DNA from: Microglena sp. YARC
Lineage: Eukaryota > Chlorophyta > Chlorophyceae > Chlamydomonadales > Chlamydomonadaceae
DNA: 64,000 nucleotides
NCBI GenBank assembly: GCA_022414725.1
Contig: CM039462.1
Location: 48,873,265 to 48,937,264 of the forward strand
Direction of reading: 5' to 3'
A program made the position numbers and the translations under genes. A model generated the notes under the pieces. That model was not told the DNA's origin. It was given only the letters and a program-made list of their open reading frames with translations, and ran no database searches. Shown one piece after another: positions 1 to 12,242 of the stretch. The first letter of the stretch is position 1, and each line of letters begins with the position of its first letter.

Positions 1-3000
1 TGTTTATGATTGTTGGTTATTTGTTGATTAATATAAATGTGCGCTGTTATTGTTGTAGGTGTTGTTTAGGACAACTGGTAGGGATTTGTGATGGTTTGGT
101 AATGTAGGCGTTGGTGGTAGCTTGTTGATTCTGTTGAATTGCCTTAGTAGTTAGACTTTAGTGCTTTTGGTGGTTGAGCTGTGAGGGTTTAAGTCTTGAG
201 GCTTAGGGAAGTAGGTTTTGTTGTTGTAGTAACAACGACTATAGTTAGTTGCATGGTGCTGTGTCGCTGTGTTGCGCTCTGTTTAGTATGTGTAGGTGGG
301 TTGTGCTTGGTGGTCATATGTGGGAGGCTGTTATAATGATATGGCGTGTGCTTGTGGTGGTGCTTGTGCGTGTTGTTGCGTTTGGCGCGTTGTGTGTTGG
401 TGAGGTGTGGTGGTGGATTGAGGGTTGTTTTGGAGGATGATGCGCAGGCTTGTTGGTGTGCGTTGGCTGTGTGCTTTTGTGTGTAGGCTGTTGGTGTGGT
501 GTGTGGGCTTTGTGGTGTGCTGGTGGTGGGTGTCGTGGGTGGCTTGTTGGTCTGGTGCGACGTGTGCTCTGGTGTGGTTTGTAGAGAACAGCTGGTGCAT
601 GGTGTTTGGGTGTCGTTGGTGTGTGGTCTGTGGCGTGATTCTTGTCGCTATGATTCCTTGTGGTCCTTGGTTGCGTTGTTGTTTTTGTCGTTGTTTGGAT
701 TTGGCTGGTCTTTTTAGGTAGTCTTGTGCTTTTGTGCCGTTGGTATTGGTAATGTGGTGGTACGGTGTTATGCTGTGGGTGTTGGTTGTGTGTGTGGTTC
801 TGGTGTCGGTTGAGTTGCACTGTTGTGTTTGGACATCATGTACCAATTGTTGTTGTCTTGTGGTAGCTTGTGTGGTGCTATGGGGACGCTTTTGGGTCTT
901 GTGCTTGTGTTGTGTGTGCTTGTGTTGCGTTGTGCATGGTTAGCGTGCGCTGTTGTGTTTGAGACATGGTGTTGAATGATCGACAGTTGTTGTTGTGTGT
1001 TTGGTGCTTGTGCTTAGATGTTAGAGTGGCTGGGCTGTGCCTTGTGCTTGCCGCTTGTGTTGAGACCTCACATTTTTTGCTTGTGCTTGTGCTTGTGCTT
1101 GTGGCTTGTGTTTTGTGGCCTTGTGCTTGCGCGTTGTGCTTGTGTTGTGCCTTTGTGGTTGTGGCTTGTTTTTGGAGACACACAGTTGTGCTTGTGCTTG
1201 TGCTCTTGTGCTTTGTGCTATGTCTGCGTCTCGTGTTAGAATGATATTTACTAGTTTGTGCTTGTTGCTTGTGCTTGTGCTTGTGCTTGTGCTTTTTGTG
1301 CTTTTGTGCTTGCGCTTGTGTTTGATCCTTACACAACATTTTTGGCTTGGTCCTTGTGCTTTTGCTGTGCTTGGCTTTGTGCTGTGCTTGTTTGCTTAAG
1401 TGCTGTGGCTGGTGCTTGTTGGCTGTGGCGTTGATGTGTTTGACACAGAACACATTTGTGCTTGACCTTGTGCTTTTGCTTGGCTGTGCTTGTGCTTTGT
1501 GCTTTGTGCTTGGTGCTTGGTGCTTGGGCTTGCGCGTTTTGTTTTGAGACACACGATTTGCTTGTGCCTTGTGCTTGTGCTTGTGCATTGTGCTTGATTT
1601 GTGGCTTGTGCTTGTGCTTAGCGCTTGTGACTTGTGATTGTATTGTGCTTTGTGTTCGTGCTTGTTTTTGAGACCACATTGTGTGCTTTCGTGCTTGTGC
1701 TTGTGCTGTGCTTGTGCTTGCGCTTGTGCTTTGTGTTTGTGCTTGTGCTGTGCCTTGTTTTTGTTTGAGACTTAATCATCAGTTTTTGGTTCGCTTTGTG
1801 CTTGGTGGGTGTCTTGTGTCTTGGGTGCTTAGTGTGCCTTGTGGAGTGGTAATGTGCTTGTGGGCTGGTTTGATGTGTTTGAGACGCGTGATGCATTGTT
1901 TGTGCTTGTACGCTGGTGTGTGGCTCGCTTGTGGTTGTGGTCGTGCGTCGTGTGTGTCGTGTCGTGTGCTTGGTTGTGGTGTGTGGGCGATGTGGTGCGG
2001 GGGCTGTGGTGGGTTTGTGTGGTGTGTGGAGTGGACTATGGAGAGTCGGGTTTGTGGTGTGTCGCTTGTACTTGGATGCTGTTGTGTGCTTGTTGGTGCT
2101 TTTGTGTGTCTGTGTGCTGGTGCTTGTGCTTTGCGCTTGTGTTGAATCTAGTGCAGTTCGTGTGTGGTGTGTGTGGTGTGGTTGTGGTGTGGTCTGACGA
2201 CTATTGTTGTGGGGCTTGTGCTTGTGTTGGGCTTGTGCTTGTAGAACTTGTGGCTTGTGCTTGTGCTTGGGTGCGTTGTGTTGTTTTTTTGAGTACAGCA
2301 GTCTGTGTGGTGCTGTGGGCTTTGTGGGTTGGCTATGGGGTTGCTTGTGTGTGGTGTGGTGTGGTTGGGCGCTTTGTTTTGTTGTTTGTGTTGGTTGTAG
2401 TGTGATCGCATCATCATGTGTTGTTTTTGTTGTCGTTGGTGTGTAATTCGATTTGTCTTGGTGTCTTGTTTGTGCTTTTGTTGGCTTCTTGGGCGGCTGC
2501 TGTATGTGATGTTTCGCTGAGACTACGTTATTGTGTTGGATCATTTTGGGTGGGCTTCTGGGTGCTTTTGTGTCGTGGTATATGGTCACTGGTGTTGTGT
2601 GGCTTTGTTGGGCTTTTTGTGCTTGGTTGGAGCTGGTTTGGTGTGTGGCCGTTAGATGTGCTTGCCGCTTGTGTCGGGGTGTGTGGCTCGTTGTGCTGGT
2701 GTTGGAGCTGAGCGTGTTGGTGTGTGTTGGTTGGTGATGACGCTGTGGAGCATTTTGTGGTGGTGGTTGGTGTGTTTGTTTGGGGTTGGGTGCTTGTTGG
2801 CTTTGGTTGCGTGTGGTGTGCTGTGGGTGTTGTGTGCTGTTGGTTGCGTTTGTGAGTGTGTCTGCTGGTTGTGACCGTGTGCTGCGCTCGGCTTGTGGTG
2901 TTGGCTCTGGTGTGGTGGTGTTGGTGGTGGTGTGGTGTTGCGTGGTGGTGGTGAGCGCGTGGTGTGGTGTGGTGTGGTGTGGTGTTGGGTGTGGGGTGGC

Positions 3001-3416
3001 GTGGTGTGGTGTGGTGTGGTGTCTTGTGTTGTGGCTGTGGTGAGGCGTGGTATGGTCGACGGCAGTGGGTGTGGTGTGGGTGTGGTGGTGTGGTGGTGTG
3101 GTTGTGGTTTGGTTGTGGTGGTGGTGGTGGTGTGGTGAGGTGGTGGTATGTGCGTGTGCAGTCTGTGGTGTGGTGTGGTGTGGTGTGGTGTGGTGTGGTG
3201 TGCTAGGTGTGCTTGTTGGCGAGGTGTGGTGTGGTGTGGTTGTGGTGTGGTGTGGTGTGGTGGCTGTGGTGTGGTGTGGTTGTGGTTGAGGCGTGTGTGG
3301 GCGAGGTGTACGGCTGTGTGGTGTGGTAAGGTGGTGGTGGTGGGTGTGGTATGGTGTGGTGTGGTGATGGCGTGGTGTGGTGTGGTTTTGTGGTGTGGTG
3401 TGGTGTGGTGTGGTGG
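1..3416. repeat. GT-rich low-complexity tract with hexamer and pentamer minisatellites
   Basis: The plus strand is almost entirely G and T. From about 1000 to 1800 it is dominated by TTGTGC/TGTGCT hexamers, and from about 2880 to 3416 by TGTGG pentamers. Open frames here are long on both strands only because the repeat lacks stop codons; their translations are runs of His, Thr, Gln and Pro or of Val, Cys and Trp. No gene, splice pattern or RNA gene was recognised. Confidence 0.85.
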
Positions 3417-4066
3417 CACACAACATCTGGCTACACATGCACTTGCCGACCATGATCTGTTTCCGTTACACAGTTCCACACACACTGGTCATGCATGCTA
3501 CAAGACATCCATGGACAAACACAACATCAGACACTCAGCACACACACTCCAGGCCATCCATAGCAATACAAGACAACCCGTGTACACATTCACACATACC
3601 CAGCACTCACACATGCACACACATGGGGCTACGCATGCACTGCCACACCGCCCCCTACTTACAGACAACACACACCTCGCGGCATCCCATGCAGCTAAAA
3701 GACAATCCTATTGACACAAACAACATCACTCAGGCACTCACCCACACACACTGGCTTATCCATGGCACTACACCATGCACTCACAGACACGGCTATCCAT
3801 TCACTAGCCCCATGCACGACACACAAACACACTCAGACACACCTTGAACACACACATAACTGGACTATCCAGACTGCAGCACAAACCCAAACACAAACTA
3901 CTGAAGCACGAATTAAATATCACGCACTACAACGCCACATACACGATCGCAATCATCTTCTCATTAACAAACATCAGACTAACAATCTCACCATGACCAT
4001 CATCAATCACTCCTACAAATTAGAATCATCTATTTCACAAACCATCACTCCCATACTATACCAATA
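3417..4066. repeat. CA-rich low-complexity tract with reversed strand bias
   Basis: At about 3417 the composition switches abruptly from G/T-rich to C/A-rich on the same strand. The tract is built of ACACA, CACTCA and CATGCAC motifs. Open frames are short and low-complexity. No gene is supported. Confidence 0.7.
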
Positions 4067-4296
4067 TACCATGCATGTAGGTACACATACAATCTATGGC
4101 TACACATGCCATGCCCAACTATTATAAGCATTGTACCATGCATGTTGGTATAAACCATAACAATGCATGCTATGCTGCAACAGGCCATACCATAACAAAT
4201 CTACCATGTACCATGCATGTAGGTATAAAAACCATCTCAACTGTCATGCTATTCTACACCATGCCAGTACCATACACAAATTTACCATGCAGGTAG
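4067..4296 (+). repeat. Four-copy interspersed repeat with core TACCATGCATGTAGGTA
   Basis: Copies begin at 4067, 4134, 4209 and 4283, spaced 67, 75 and 74 bases apart. Each has a TACCATGCA core; the first three contain the palindrome ATGCAT and the last is degenerate. The intervening sequence is A/C-rich and only loosely conserved. Function unknown. Confidence 0.65.
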
Positions 4297-5180
4297 AGCA
4301 AGGGGGTGGTAGCATGTCCTTCCCATGGTGTCTCAGCTGCATGCGAATCAGGGAACCGCGCGCGCTTAATGAGGCGAATGGCGCGACTATCAGAGTTTGA
4401 ACTGAGGGGGCATCAAAATTGCGAAGAATTGGTTCAAAGACAAGTCCTAGGCGCGTGTCGAAAGCTAATAATTGAGAAACTTCAACTGATAGGCCTGCGA
4501 GAATGGGGCGAGGAGGGAAAACGAGCGAAGAGTGGGTCCCTGGCGATCCTAGGCCGCCTGCCAGGGAGGGGTAACGTAGGCGCGGTGGCGTGGTCCATTC
4601 GCCCTCGGCATACAAATGGGCGGTTGGCCCATGCGAATTGATGTACCATCCATAGTTTGCAACTCGAAACGTCGCTGGTTGGCTAATTCCAAGCTCCGCG
4701 GGTGTGTGAGCTTGATATGTAATCGTTGCCCTGTAATTGGTTCATTGTGGCAAGCTCGCCGAAGCCTGGAAACATGACTTACGTGGAATTTAGAATAACA
4801 CACTACATACCGTAGGCCACCCACGCACGGCCCCTGCGGCTGAGCTGTGGGTGAAGTCCGTGCTAATAAAGTTTAGTGCCCTAAAGGGAATGATTCGTCC
4901 CATTGTGATGCTTGCATGTTTCGCTCGATTTTTTTGACGAACAATTCCATTCCCAAACCTAATGTATGCGCACATGATTGGGATGGTACGAAATTTGAAT
5001 GATAACAAATGTTTACCCAATATGGTCGCTTTTGGCCAAAAAGCACAAACCTTAGCTCCTTTTCTGAATGCGATGCTATGTGTGGTCTCTTGAGAATATC
5101 TCCGGTATCATAAGTTATAATTGGGATATCTCATATAATGTTCGTTTTTTTGTGATTTTGAAGTGGAAACCTGAAAAGTA
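4297..5180. other. Unassigned sequence of mixed composition
   Basis: The composition returns to ordinary complexity. Open frames of 76-123 codons occur on both strands but overlap each other and contain no domain I recognise. This could be a remnant of a degraded gene or element. Confidence 0.4.
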
Positions 5181-5590
5181 GGTTTGTGACACACGGAACG
5201 GACACACACACAAACAGTTTTGACAGGCTAATCCCTCAAATCAAAATTTTTGGTAATTTTTTTCATTCGGGTGTTTTGTAATTTACATCAATCTTTCGCT
5301 AAAAAATTCTGTAAATTTTAATTAAAATAATGTAATTTTAATTAAATAATGTCAATTTTAATTAAATAATGTATTTTAATCATAATGGTATTTTATTAAA
5401 TATATGTATTTTAATTAAATAATGTAATTTTAATCAATCTCTTTCGCTAAAATTTTTTATATTTATTCAATTCTCTTCGCATTAAATTTTTGCTAATTTT
5501 AATCAATCTCTTCGCTATTGAATCTCATCGCTATCAATCTCTTCGCTACTGCAATCTCATCGCTAATCAATCTCTTCGCTACTCCCGCTC
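5181..5590. repeat. AT-rich repeat block (TTTTAATTAAATAATGT and AATCTCTTCGCTA units)
   Basis: Between about 5310 and 5430 a TTTTAATTAAATAATGT-like unit recurs. From about 5500 to 5585 a 13-16 base unit containing AATCTCTTCGCTA recurs. The block ends where the pyrimidine-rich LINE-1 sequence begins and may be its 5' boundary. No gene seen. Confidence 0.6.
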
Positions 5591-8091
5591 TTAATTCCGC
5601 ATTCCTTGCACCATCCCGCCAACCAATTTCGCGCACAATCTTATTCCAGCTTCACCAATCCTGTGCTCCCTCATCCTGCCGCCTACACCTCCTGCCGCTC
5701 CACCTTCTGCCGCATCCCGAGCCTGCCTGCGGACTTGTGCCGGATTATCCCTGCACAACATCTGCGGCGCGCCAGTGGTTCCTCCTAATCGTCATCCCTG
5801 GGTTAAGTCCACCTACGGCCACCTCCTCGGAGCTCAGCCGAGACCATCTATATCCGGCATCGCCGAGACCTTCCTTCTTTCACTTTCTCCTGACTCTTAG
5901 CCTCTAACCTCTGCCTGCCTCTCGAACTCTCGCCAGGCTTCCTTTCCGACCTTCCTGACCCACTCCCTCTCACGACGCGCATGCTGACTTTTGGCAGGCC
6001 CGATTTCGATCCTTGGCAGGCCCTCCATCTTGTTTCGCGGGTTCTTAGGACAGGCCCACCCACCCACACCCGATCCGCTCTTAACGCTCCCCCCTTCGTC
6101 TGGGTCACACTTCTCCCTGTTTTTCTTCCCCTTGACCCGGCCCCCGCCCGGTCCCCTTGCCTTCTCGCTGCCCCTCTCCTGCCCCCGTCTCCTGCCGTTC
6201 CCTGCCCTCCTCTCCACGCGTACCTGACCTCATCGTGCGCACACCCCCAATTATACCAGCCCCCGCCACTACCTCCCCCCAATTCTCCTCCATGGTACGT
6301 CCTTCCCGCTAACCACAATTATCCGCTCCTCCCCCCTCCTTCATCTCCCTCCTCTTACTGCCCTTACCGCTAACCTCCCCAATTATACCAGCCCCGTCCC
6401 CACACTTCGACGTATCCCCCCACCCCCCCACTTCTCTCCAACCTCACCGCTCCCAACCTTCTACTTCCTTCCCTCCAAGACCTCCCTACCCACCCCTCTT
6501 ATCACCCACTTCTCCATCTCCCCTCTCCCATCCACCTCATATTAACCCGCCCATCAACCTACCACACATCCGCCCCTCAACTTCGCCAACGCCTCCCAGC
6601 CAAAACCCTCCCCTCCTCCCCTATTGCTACCCACTACTTTTACCCTCTTCCTCCAGTTTTCTCTCAAGCATCCAAGCTTCCTGTCTCTGATTTCCCTCCG
6701 TCTTGCTTCCTTTCTCACACCTTCTCGTCTCTCACTTCCCCTATGTCCCGTCATGCTCTTTTATTTTACTGCGTATTTTCTCCTCACTTATGTACCTATG
6801 CCACCTTCCAACCCTTTTGGTGTAACCGCTTCTGCCTCCCCCTCAAATGGGTCCATCCGAACCACCCTCGGTTTCTTTTCTCTATTCCTCTATTTTTTTC
6901 TATTTTGGCCTTTCTCTCTTCTCCCCTCGCCCTGTGTCCTTATTTTGCTTTTATGTCCTCGTATTTTCGCCCATCGGTAACAACTCCTACCTCCAAACCT
7001 TAAGAGTTAGCCTCTGCCTTCCCACCCTCAAGTGGATCACCCTCTGTTTTCCTTATCCATTTCTCTCCTCCTTACCTACCTCTCCCTTCCCCTTCACCCT
7101 TATCCTCTTTCTCCTCCCTACCTCTCTCGCCCTCCCTTACCCCCCCTCTTCCCCCTTCCACGACTCGCCCTCACCGACCACCCCTCCTCCTCCCCTCCCT
7201 TTTCTCTCTCCCCCCTTTTTCACACTCTTTTCACCCACCACCTTCGACGCAGCAGCACCGATTCCAATATCGCACGCCTCCGTCGAACTATTTACCGATT
7301 TCCCGCACAACACACACCTTTTGCTTCTCGCCTACACTTATTTCTCTCTTCCCACACATTCCCCCAGGGTACCCCACCACGCACCTACTACTCATTCCAC
7401 TCATGCTTCCACAACACATAACCACTACACCATTCCACTCCTCCCCCCCCCCCCCCCCCCCCCCCCCCAACATCCCCTCGGCGGGCGTCCCATCCCTTCC
7501 AATACCCCACCACACGACGCACACGTTCTCGTCGTCAACCCACCTCCCATCTAACCCTGCTCCTACTGAAACCCAAAAGCTCCAATTCTGCATTGTACAG
7601 CGCCTTCAACATGCTTCTTGGCTACCCTGCCCTCGACACAAACTGCCCTCCTCAACTGGTGTACCGCACAATCTACCACCCCCCTCCACGAAGCTCATCG
7701 ACCTTGTTGGTCACCATCCACTGCAAACCCCTCTTCCACCCGTCACTGCAACTTTACCATCGGCATTCTTTGTCTTTGGCTCTTCGCCACCACCACTCAC
7801 AAATTACTTCTAGTTCCTTGTACCCCTTCACGTCTTACCGCCAATCATTCTTGACACCCTCCTCGCAGAGACTACCCCACAATCCCCAACCCAGGCTTCC
7901 TAGTCAAAACCAGAGAACCATATAACCACCTCACAACCCTTCGACGAGTCAACGGCACCTGGTATTGGCTTGACAGTGAAACGACTGGCCGTCTTCACCT
8001 ATCCCAAACCCTTGACTCCTTCCACCACACTGCCCACTACATGTACGTCCTCCTTCCCGCCACTACCCTCCTCGACTGTCCCGCTGCAGCT
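5591..8091 (+). mobile_element. LINE-1, 5' segment (pyrimidine-rich non-LTR retrotransposon remnant)
   Basis: This 2.5 kb stretch is over-rich in C and T on the plus strand, including a run of 26 C at 7443-7468. It is treated as the 5' part of a LINE because the same composition resumes after the two inserted copia elements, where endonuclease and reverse-transcriptase motifs appear on the plus strand. Frame-shifted open segments between about 7550 and 8090 look protein-like and may be the end of ORF1, but I recognise no ORF1 domain. The segment ends exactly at the minus-strand copia LTR and its last five bases, CAGCT, are the target duplication. Confidence 0.55.
7443..7468. repeat. Homopolymer run of 26 C
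   Basis: Uninterrupted C run inside the LINE-1 5' segment, a likely site of assembly length error. Confidence 0.95.
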
Positions 8092-8481
8092 TATCAGCTT
8101 GGATAACACCCCGGAGAGTGGACTTTGTGTGTGCAGCACGCCAATCTATAAATGCAGAGACGAGAGTAACGTTACAAGCACTGGAGACCCATCAAGGGGC
8201 ACCAGTGGAGGAAGGAGCGGCAGGCTGTACCCTGATAAGGGTATAGGCTATACAGTCCGTGTCAGGAGAACCGGGCAAACAGGAACCTAACAGGGTACAG
8301 GCAAGACCGGTGACGCAGCTGACAGGAAACTGTCACTGAGTCACTCAAGGATGACTCAGTCTAAGAGAAGCTGTCACTACGGGAAGCTGGCACAGGACTG
8401 GGAGAGCCGATAGTTCTAAGGAAGTACATAAGTAGTCACCAAGACATAAAACAAGTGAGAGCACTGCTATTCATGCTGACA
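8092..8481 (-). repeat. Copia 3' LTR (minus-strand copy), 390 bp
   Basis: The LTR reads TGTCAGC...GCTGATA on the minus strand. It differs from the partner LTR at 14468-14877 by about three substitutions and lacks a 20-base tandem duplication present there. Confidence 0.95.
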
Positions 8482-8799
8482 CTCCACCTATGACACAAGT
8501 GACATACAAGACTACTTCTCCACCTATGGCACTGGTGACATAGAACTATATGTAACAGATTAAAAAAAAAAAAAAAATCAAAGAACTCCGAAAAAATCGA
8601 GAGAACTTCAAATGGAACCCAAAGGGTGTAAGGGAAGGAATGAAACAAGGCAAAAACCAATATTTGCCAAGTGAGAAAAAGATGAAAACCGAATATCAAA
8701 GATGGGTAAACAAGGTATAGAAAACCCGATCCGGGAATAGGAACCTAATGCATACAATGATAACCAAAAAAACCGATGTAACCAAAACAAAAATTGACC
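8482..8799 (-). other. Copia 3' untranslated region with doubled purine-tract-like motif
   Basis: The stretch between the end of pol and the 3' LTR has no open frame of interest. It holds a run of A (T in element orientation) near 8564-8578, also present in the plus copy at about 22276. Two copies of a motif ending CATAGGTGGA lie near the LTR; the one touching the LTR is the likely polypurine primer site. Confidence 0.5.
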
Positions 8800-11700
8800 C
8801 TAAGAAGAAGCGGTCATCCCAAGCATCCGCATAAACCTCCAGAACACAGCAGGATCAAGGGGCTTGGTGAAGGGGTCAGCACAGTTGTCCTTGGTGTTAA
8901 CATAGGCAACATCTAGTGAACCATCCTCCACCAGCTCCTTGATGTAGTGATGAATAACATCAATGTGCTTGCTGCGAGGGAGGAGCTGCCAGTCATTGGC
9001 CCATCTCAGAGACCTATGTTGTCACCCTGAATGGTAACTAAATCAACAGGCAAACCCAGATCCACCCTCAACTTCTTCAACCATTGCACCTCCCTGGCAG
9101 CCTGAGACAGGGCCTATATCAGGGAATATCAGGCCTGGTGCAAGTAGCCAGGTATAGCAAGGCACCAACAAGAGAGAGGTACTGGCTATTAGAGGACAGG
9201 GGTTCTCCAGGTGGGTCAGTGACTGTGGACTTGTCCATGGGGCACCAAACTGGGCTTGGCAGCAGGCAGTAAGACCAAATTGCTCCACAGATCAACAATG
9301 TAGGAGTGCTGGAGAGGTTGATCTGAACACACCTGCCGTCAGAGTCAAGTGTACAAGCCATGTCCAAGGACAGGAACTGAACCGGCACACCCATCTCTTT
9401 GACCTCCCAGCCAGCTTTCTCCATAGCCTTGATCAGTAAAACATACCTATGCAGCTTACTAAAAGCACAGATAAAATCATCAACATAGGTCAGGACATAG
9501 CTCCACCCACCATCAGAATCCCTCCTAAAATACAGAGCAGGTTCCGCCTTGCACATATGAAAACCATGTGCAACCAAAACCCGCTTGACATCCATACTCC
9601 AAGCCCGGGGCGCCTGTTTCAAACCATAAAGGGACTTGATCAGCTTGCACACAAGGGGAACACCGTCAGGACCAAGTACCTTAAAGCCGTCAGGCTGGTG
9701 GCAGTACAGGTCCAGATCAGGTTCAAGGGGAGCATTCAGAAATGCAGTCTTGTTGTCCAGCTGCCGAACAAACATCTTCCTATGAGTGATGGCAGCCAGG
9801 AGCACCCTCAGACCTGCTTTAGAAGAAACGGGGGCATATACAACATGAAAATCCACCCCAGGACGCTGCAAGAAACCACGAACCACAAAACGCGCCTTGA
9901 AGCGGATAGAACCATCAACTCCAACCTTTTTCACAAATAACCACCTGCCAGACAGGACCCTCTGTTTAGGAGGCAGTGGAGTGAGCGCCCAAGTGCCATG
10001 AGCATGAAGGGACGCCATCTCATCCTTCATAGCAAGGAGCCATTGATCCCTGTCAGGGTTGGTGGGAAGCATGGCAGCTTTGAAGGTCAGTTCAGTGGAA
10101 GTGGAAATGTATGCTCCCACGTACAAGCAGTGTACTTGTACATGAGCAGCGGGGATATCAGCAGTATCAGCAGTAACCGGTAGTATAGCCCCCAGCGCAG
10201 AACTACTGCCTGGTTGAACAGGGCCGGCCTTATTTGCCTCTATATCAACGAAGCCTGGGTCGACTGGAACACCCCAGCCATACGCAGTATCGGAACCCGA
10301 CCAGTGTTCCAGATCATCACTTGCCCAATCGGCAACGGCTACATCATCACAGGGCCTTGACCCGAGTAATCCACCAGGGACGACAGGAGGCGTCTGAATG
10401 AACGACACCCGCGAGCCATCCAAGGTGGTCGGAGGTTGGCGACTATTAGTCAATGGACCTGATCCAGGTACCACTATGATCGAAGGCTGTCGTAATCCTA
10501 AATCTTCACCGACGAAACGTGGCGCAGAGGAGATCCCGGCGACCCCCTGAGATTCGGCTAAGATTTTATCTGAAAGAACTGCAGAATCTCGCCCGCCCAG
10601 TGCCTTCACACACAATACAGCACCATCAGCCCCTGACCTGGGACGCAAGGTCATCCCACGCAAGGGCACCCCATGATCAGGGCAGCGGTCGACAATTGAG
10701 GTTAGCAAAGGGTCAAGGGAATTAACCGCAGGCACAGGCATATGTCCGTTGATAGCGGCAGGGATGCGAGAGACATACGGAGACCCGCCATAGGGAGATA
10801 GCCCAGGTATACAGTTATGATCAAACTGCTCATAGAAGAGTACATCACGACTCTCTTTTACCTGGCGCAACTTAGGAACCCAAACAAAATAACCCTTACT
10901 CACCAGGGAATACCCAACCAGTCTTCCAGATAACGCCCTTTCGTCCAGCTTGTTGCGCTTCTTCCCATTGACTAACGTAACGTAGCACGGGCAACCAAAC
11001 ACGCGCAACATCGACACATCAGGCTGAAACCCAAAGAAAAGCTCATGAGGAGTCTTATCTCCCTGATTGGGCAAGCGATTACGAAGGTAACACGCAGCTA
11101 GGAAGGCATAGGGCCAGAAAGACTTAGTTAGTTTAGACTCCAGGTGGATGCTCCTAGCTATAGACTGTAAGACCCCATTGTACCTCTCCACAGTTGCATT
11201 CTGCTGTGCAGTGTATGCCAAAGATAACTCATGCACTGCCCCAACCGATATCAGCCAATCCTCAAACCACTTTACTATAAACGCCTTAGCCCTGTCAGAC
11301 CTCAGACACTTGAAGGCAAACCCGTGCAGCTGATTCATCCATCTGAGGATGATAGTCTGAACTGCTAAGGGAGCTTCATCCCTGGTCCTCAAGCACAACA
11401 CTTCAGCATAGCCAGAGTGTTGATCTGTGAGGCACAGAATATAAAACTCCCCACGCAGACCTCTAATATGAACTGGCCCCATGATATCCAAGTGAAGGCG
11501 TTGGAGAGGTGCATTGATCGGAGTAGTGCTTGCTTTAGGAAAAGGGAGACGTTTGCCCTTAGCCTTTTGGCAAGCATCACAAGGGATCTTATACAGTTTC
11601 TCGACCTGTCTGAGTGAGAGGGGTAAGTTTCTAACCATACCCTTCTTGACAAGTCTGTGCATGGCATCATAGCCGGGGTGACCCAGCCGCCTATGCCACA

Positions 11701-12242
11701 GCCATTCAGGAGTGGTAGGGATAACAACTCCACCGTCCTCATCAACATCAAGTGCAAAAGCTGGGTAATTGTCAGCACCAAACAAACAGCCACTGGTGGT
11801 GTAACAAGGCCTACATGCAAACTTGTAAACACCATCACTGGAGGCAGGGAAGGACCAGAGAATAGAAGAGCCCTGAGTGGCAGTGCAACTTATTCTATCA
11901 AAAGAAATCTGGCAGTGGAGAGAATGAGCCACAGCATTTACTGACAGGAGGTTCACCGGACAGTGAGGTATGTAGAGAACATTAGTTATAATGATTGGTG
12001 TTGGTAACCAATCACTACATAACTCAATGGATCCCCTACCTACTGCCTGTTGAACTACACCATCACCAAATCGAACTGAAGGCAGATTCAGTGGAACATC
12101 AAATACAGTGAACAAAGATCTATCACCTGTAATGGACATTCCAGCTCCAGAATCCACAATCATGCCAGACACACTCAGACAGGCTCGGACTACACACATT
12201 TGAGAACCTAGAGGTGCAGGAGAATAGGACAGGGTGTACCTG
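8800..12242 (-). pseudogene. pol: Copia pol polyprotein (protease, integrase, reverse transcriptase, deleted RNase H)
   Basis: The frame is open from 12508 down to 9119. The aspartic protease motif DSGAG lies near 12154. Integrase follows, with an H-H-C-C zinc region (RRLGHPGYD...CDACQKAKGKR), the D-D-E core (LHLDIMGP, LRSDRAK, NATVERYNG), then reverse transcriptase with QLDNKTAFLNAPL and the catalytic YVDD. After TRPDI at about 9125 the frame stops: compared with the plus copy about 0.3 kb encoding the catalytic part of RNase H is missing, and the remaining tail (to the stop at 8800-8802) is out of frame. Upstream, pol is shifted relative to gag by a 4-base difference just before the protease motif. 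The product would polymerise but not degrade RNA. Confidence 0.93.

Noticed and set aside
2880..3416. TGTGG repeats as a telomere
   Set aside because: The tract is internal, interrupted and not followed by a sequence end; no TTAGGG- or TTTAGGG-type repeat is present.
878..3485. Several 230-611 codon open frames on the minus strand
   Set aside because: Translations are only His/Thr/Gln/Pro runs from AAGCAC and ACCACACC repeats; there is no domain or splice pattern.
9449..11944. Plus-strand frames of 60-163 codons inside the minus-strand copia element
   Set aside because: They are antisense shadows of pol with no independent domain.
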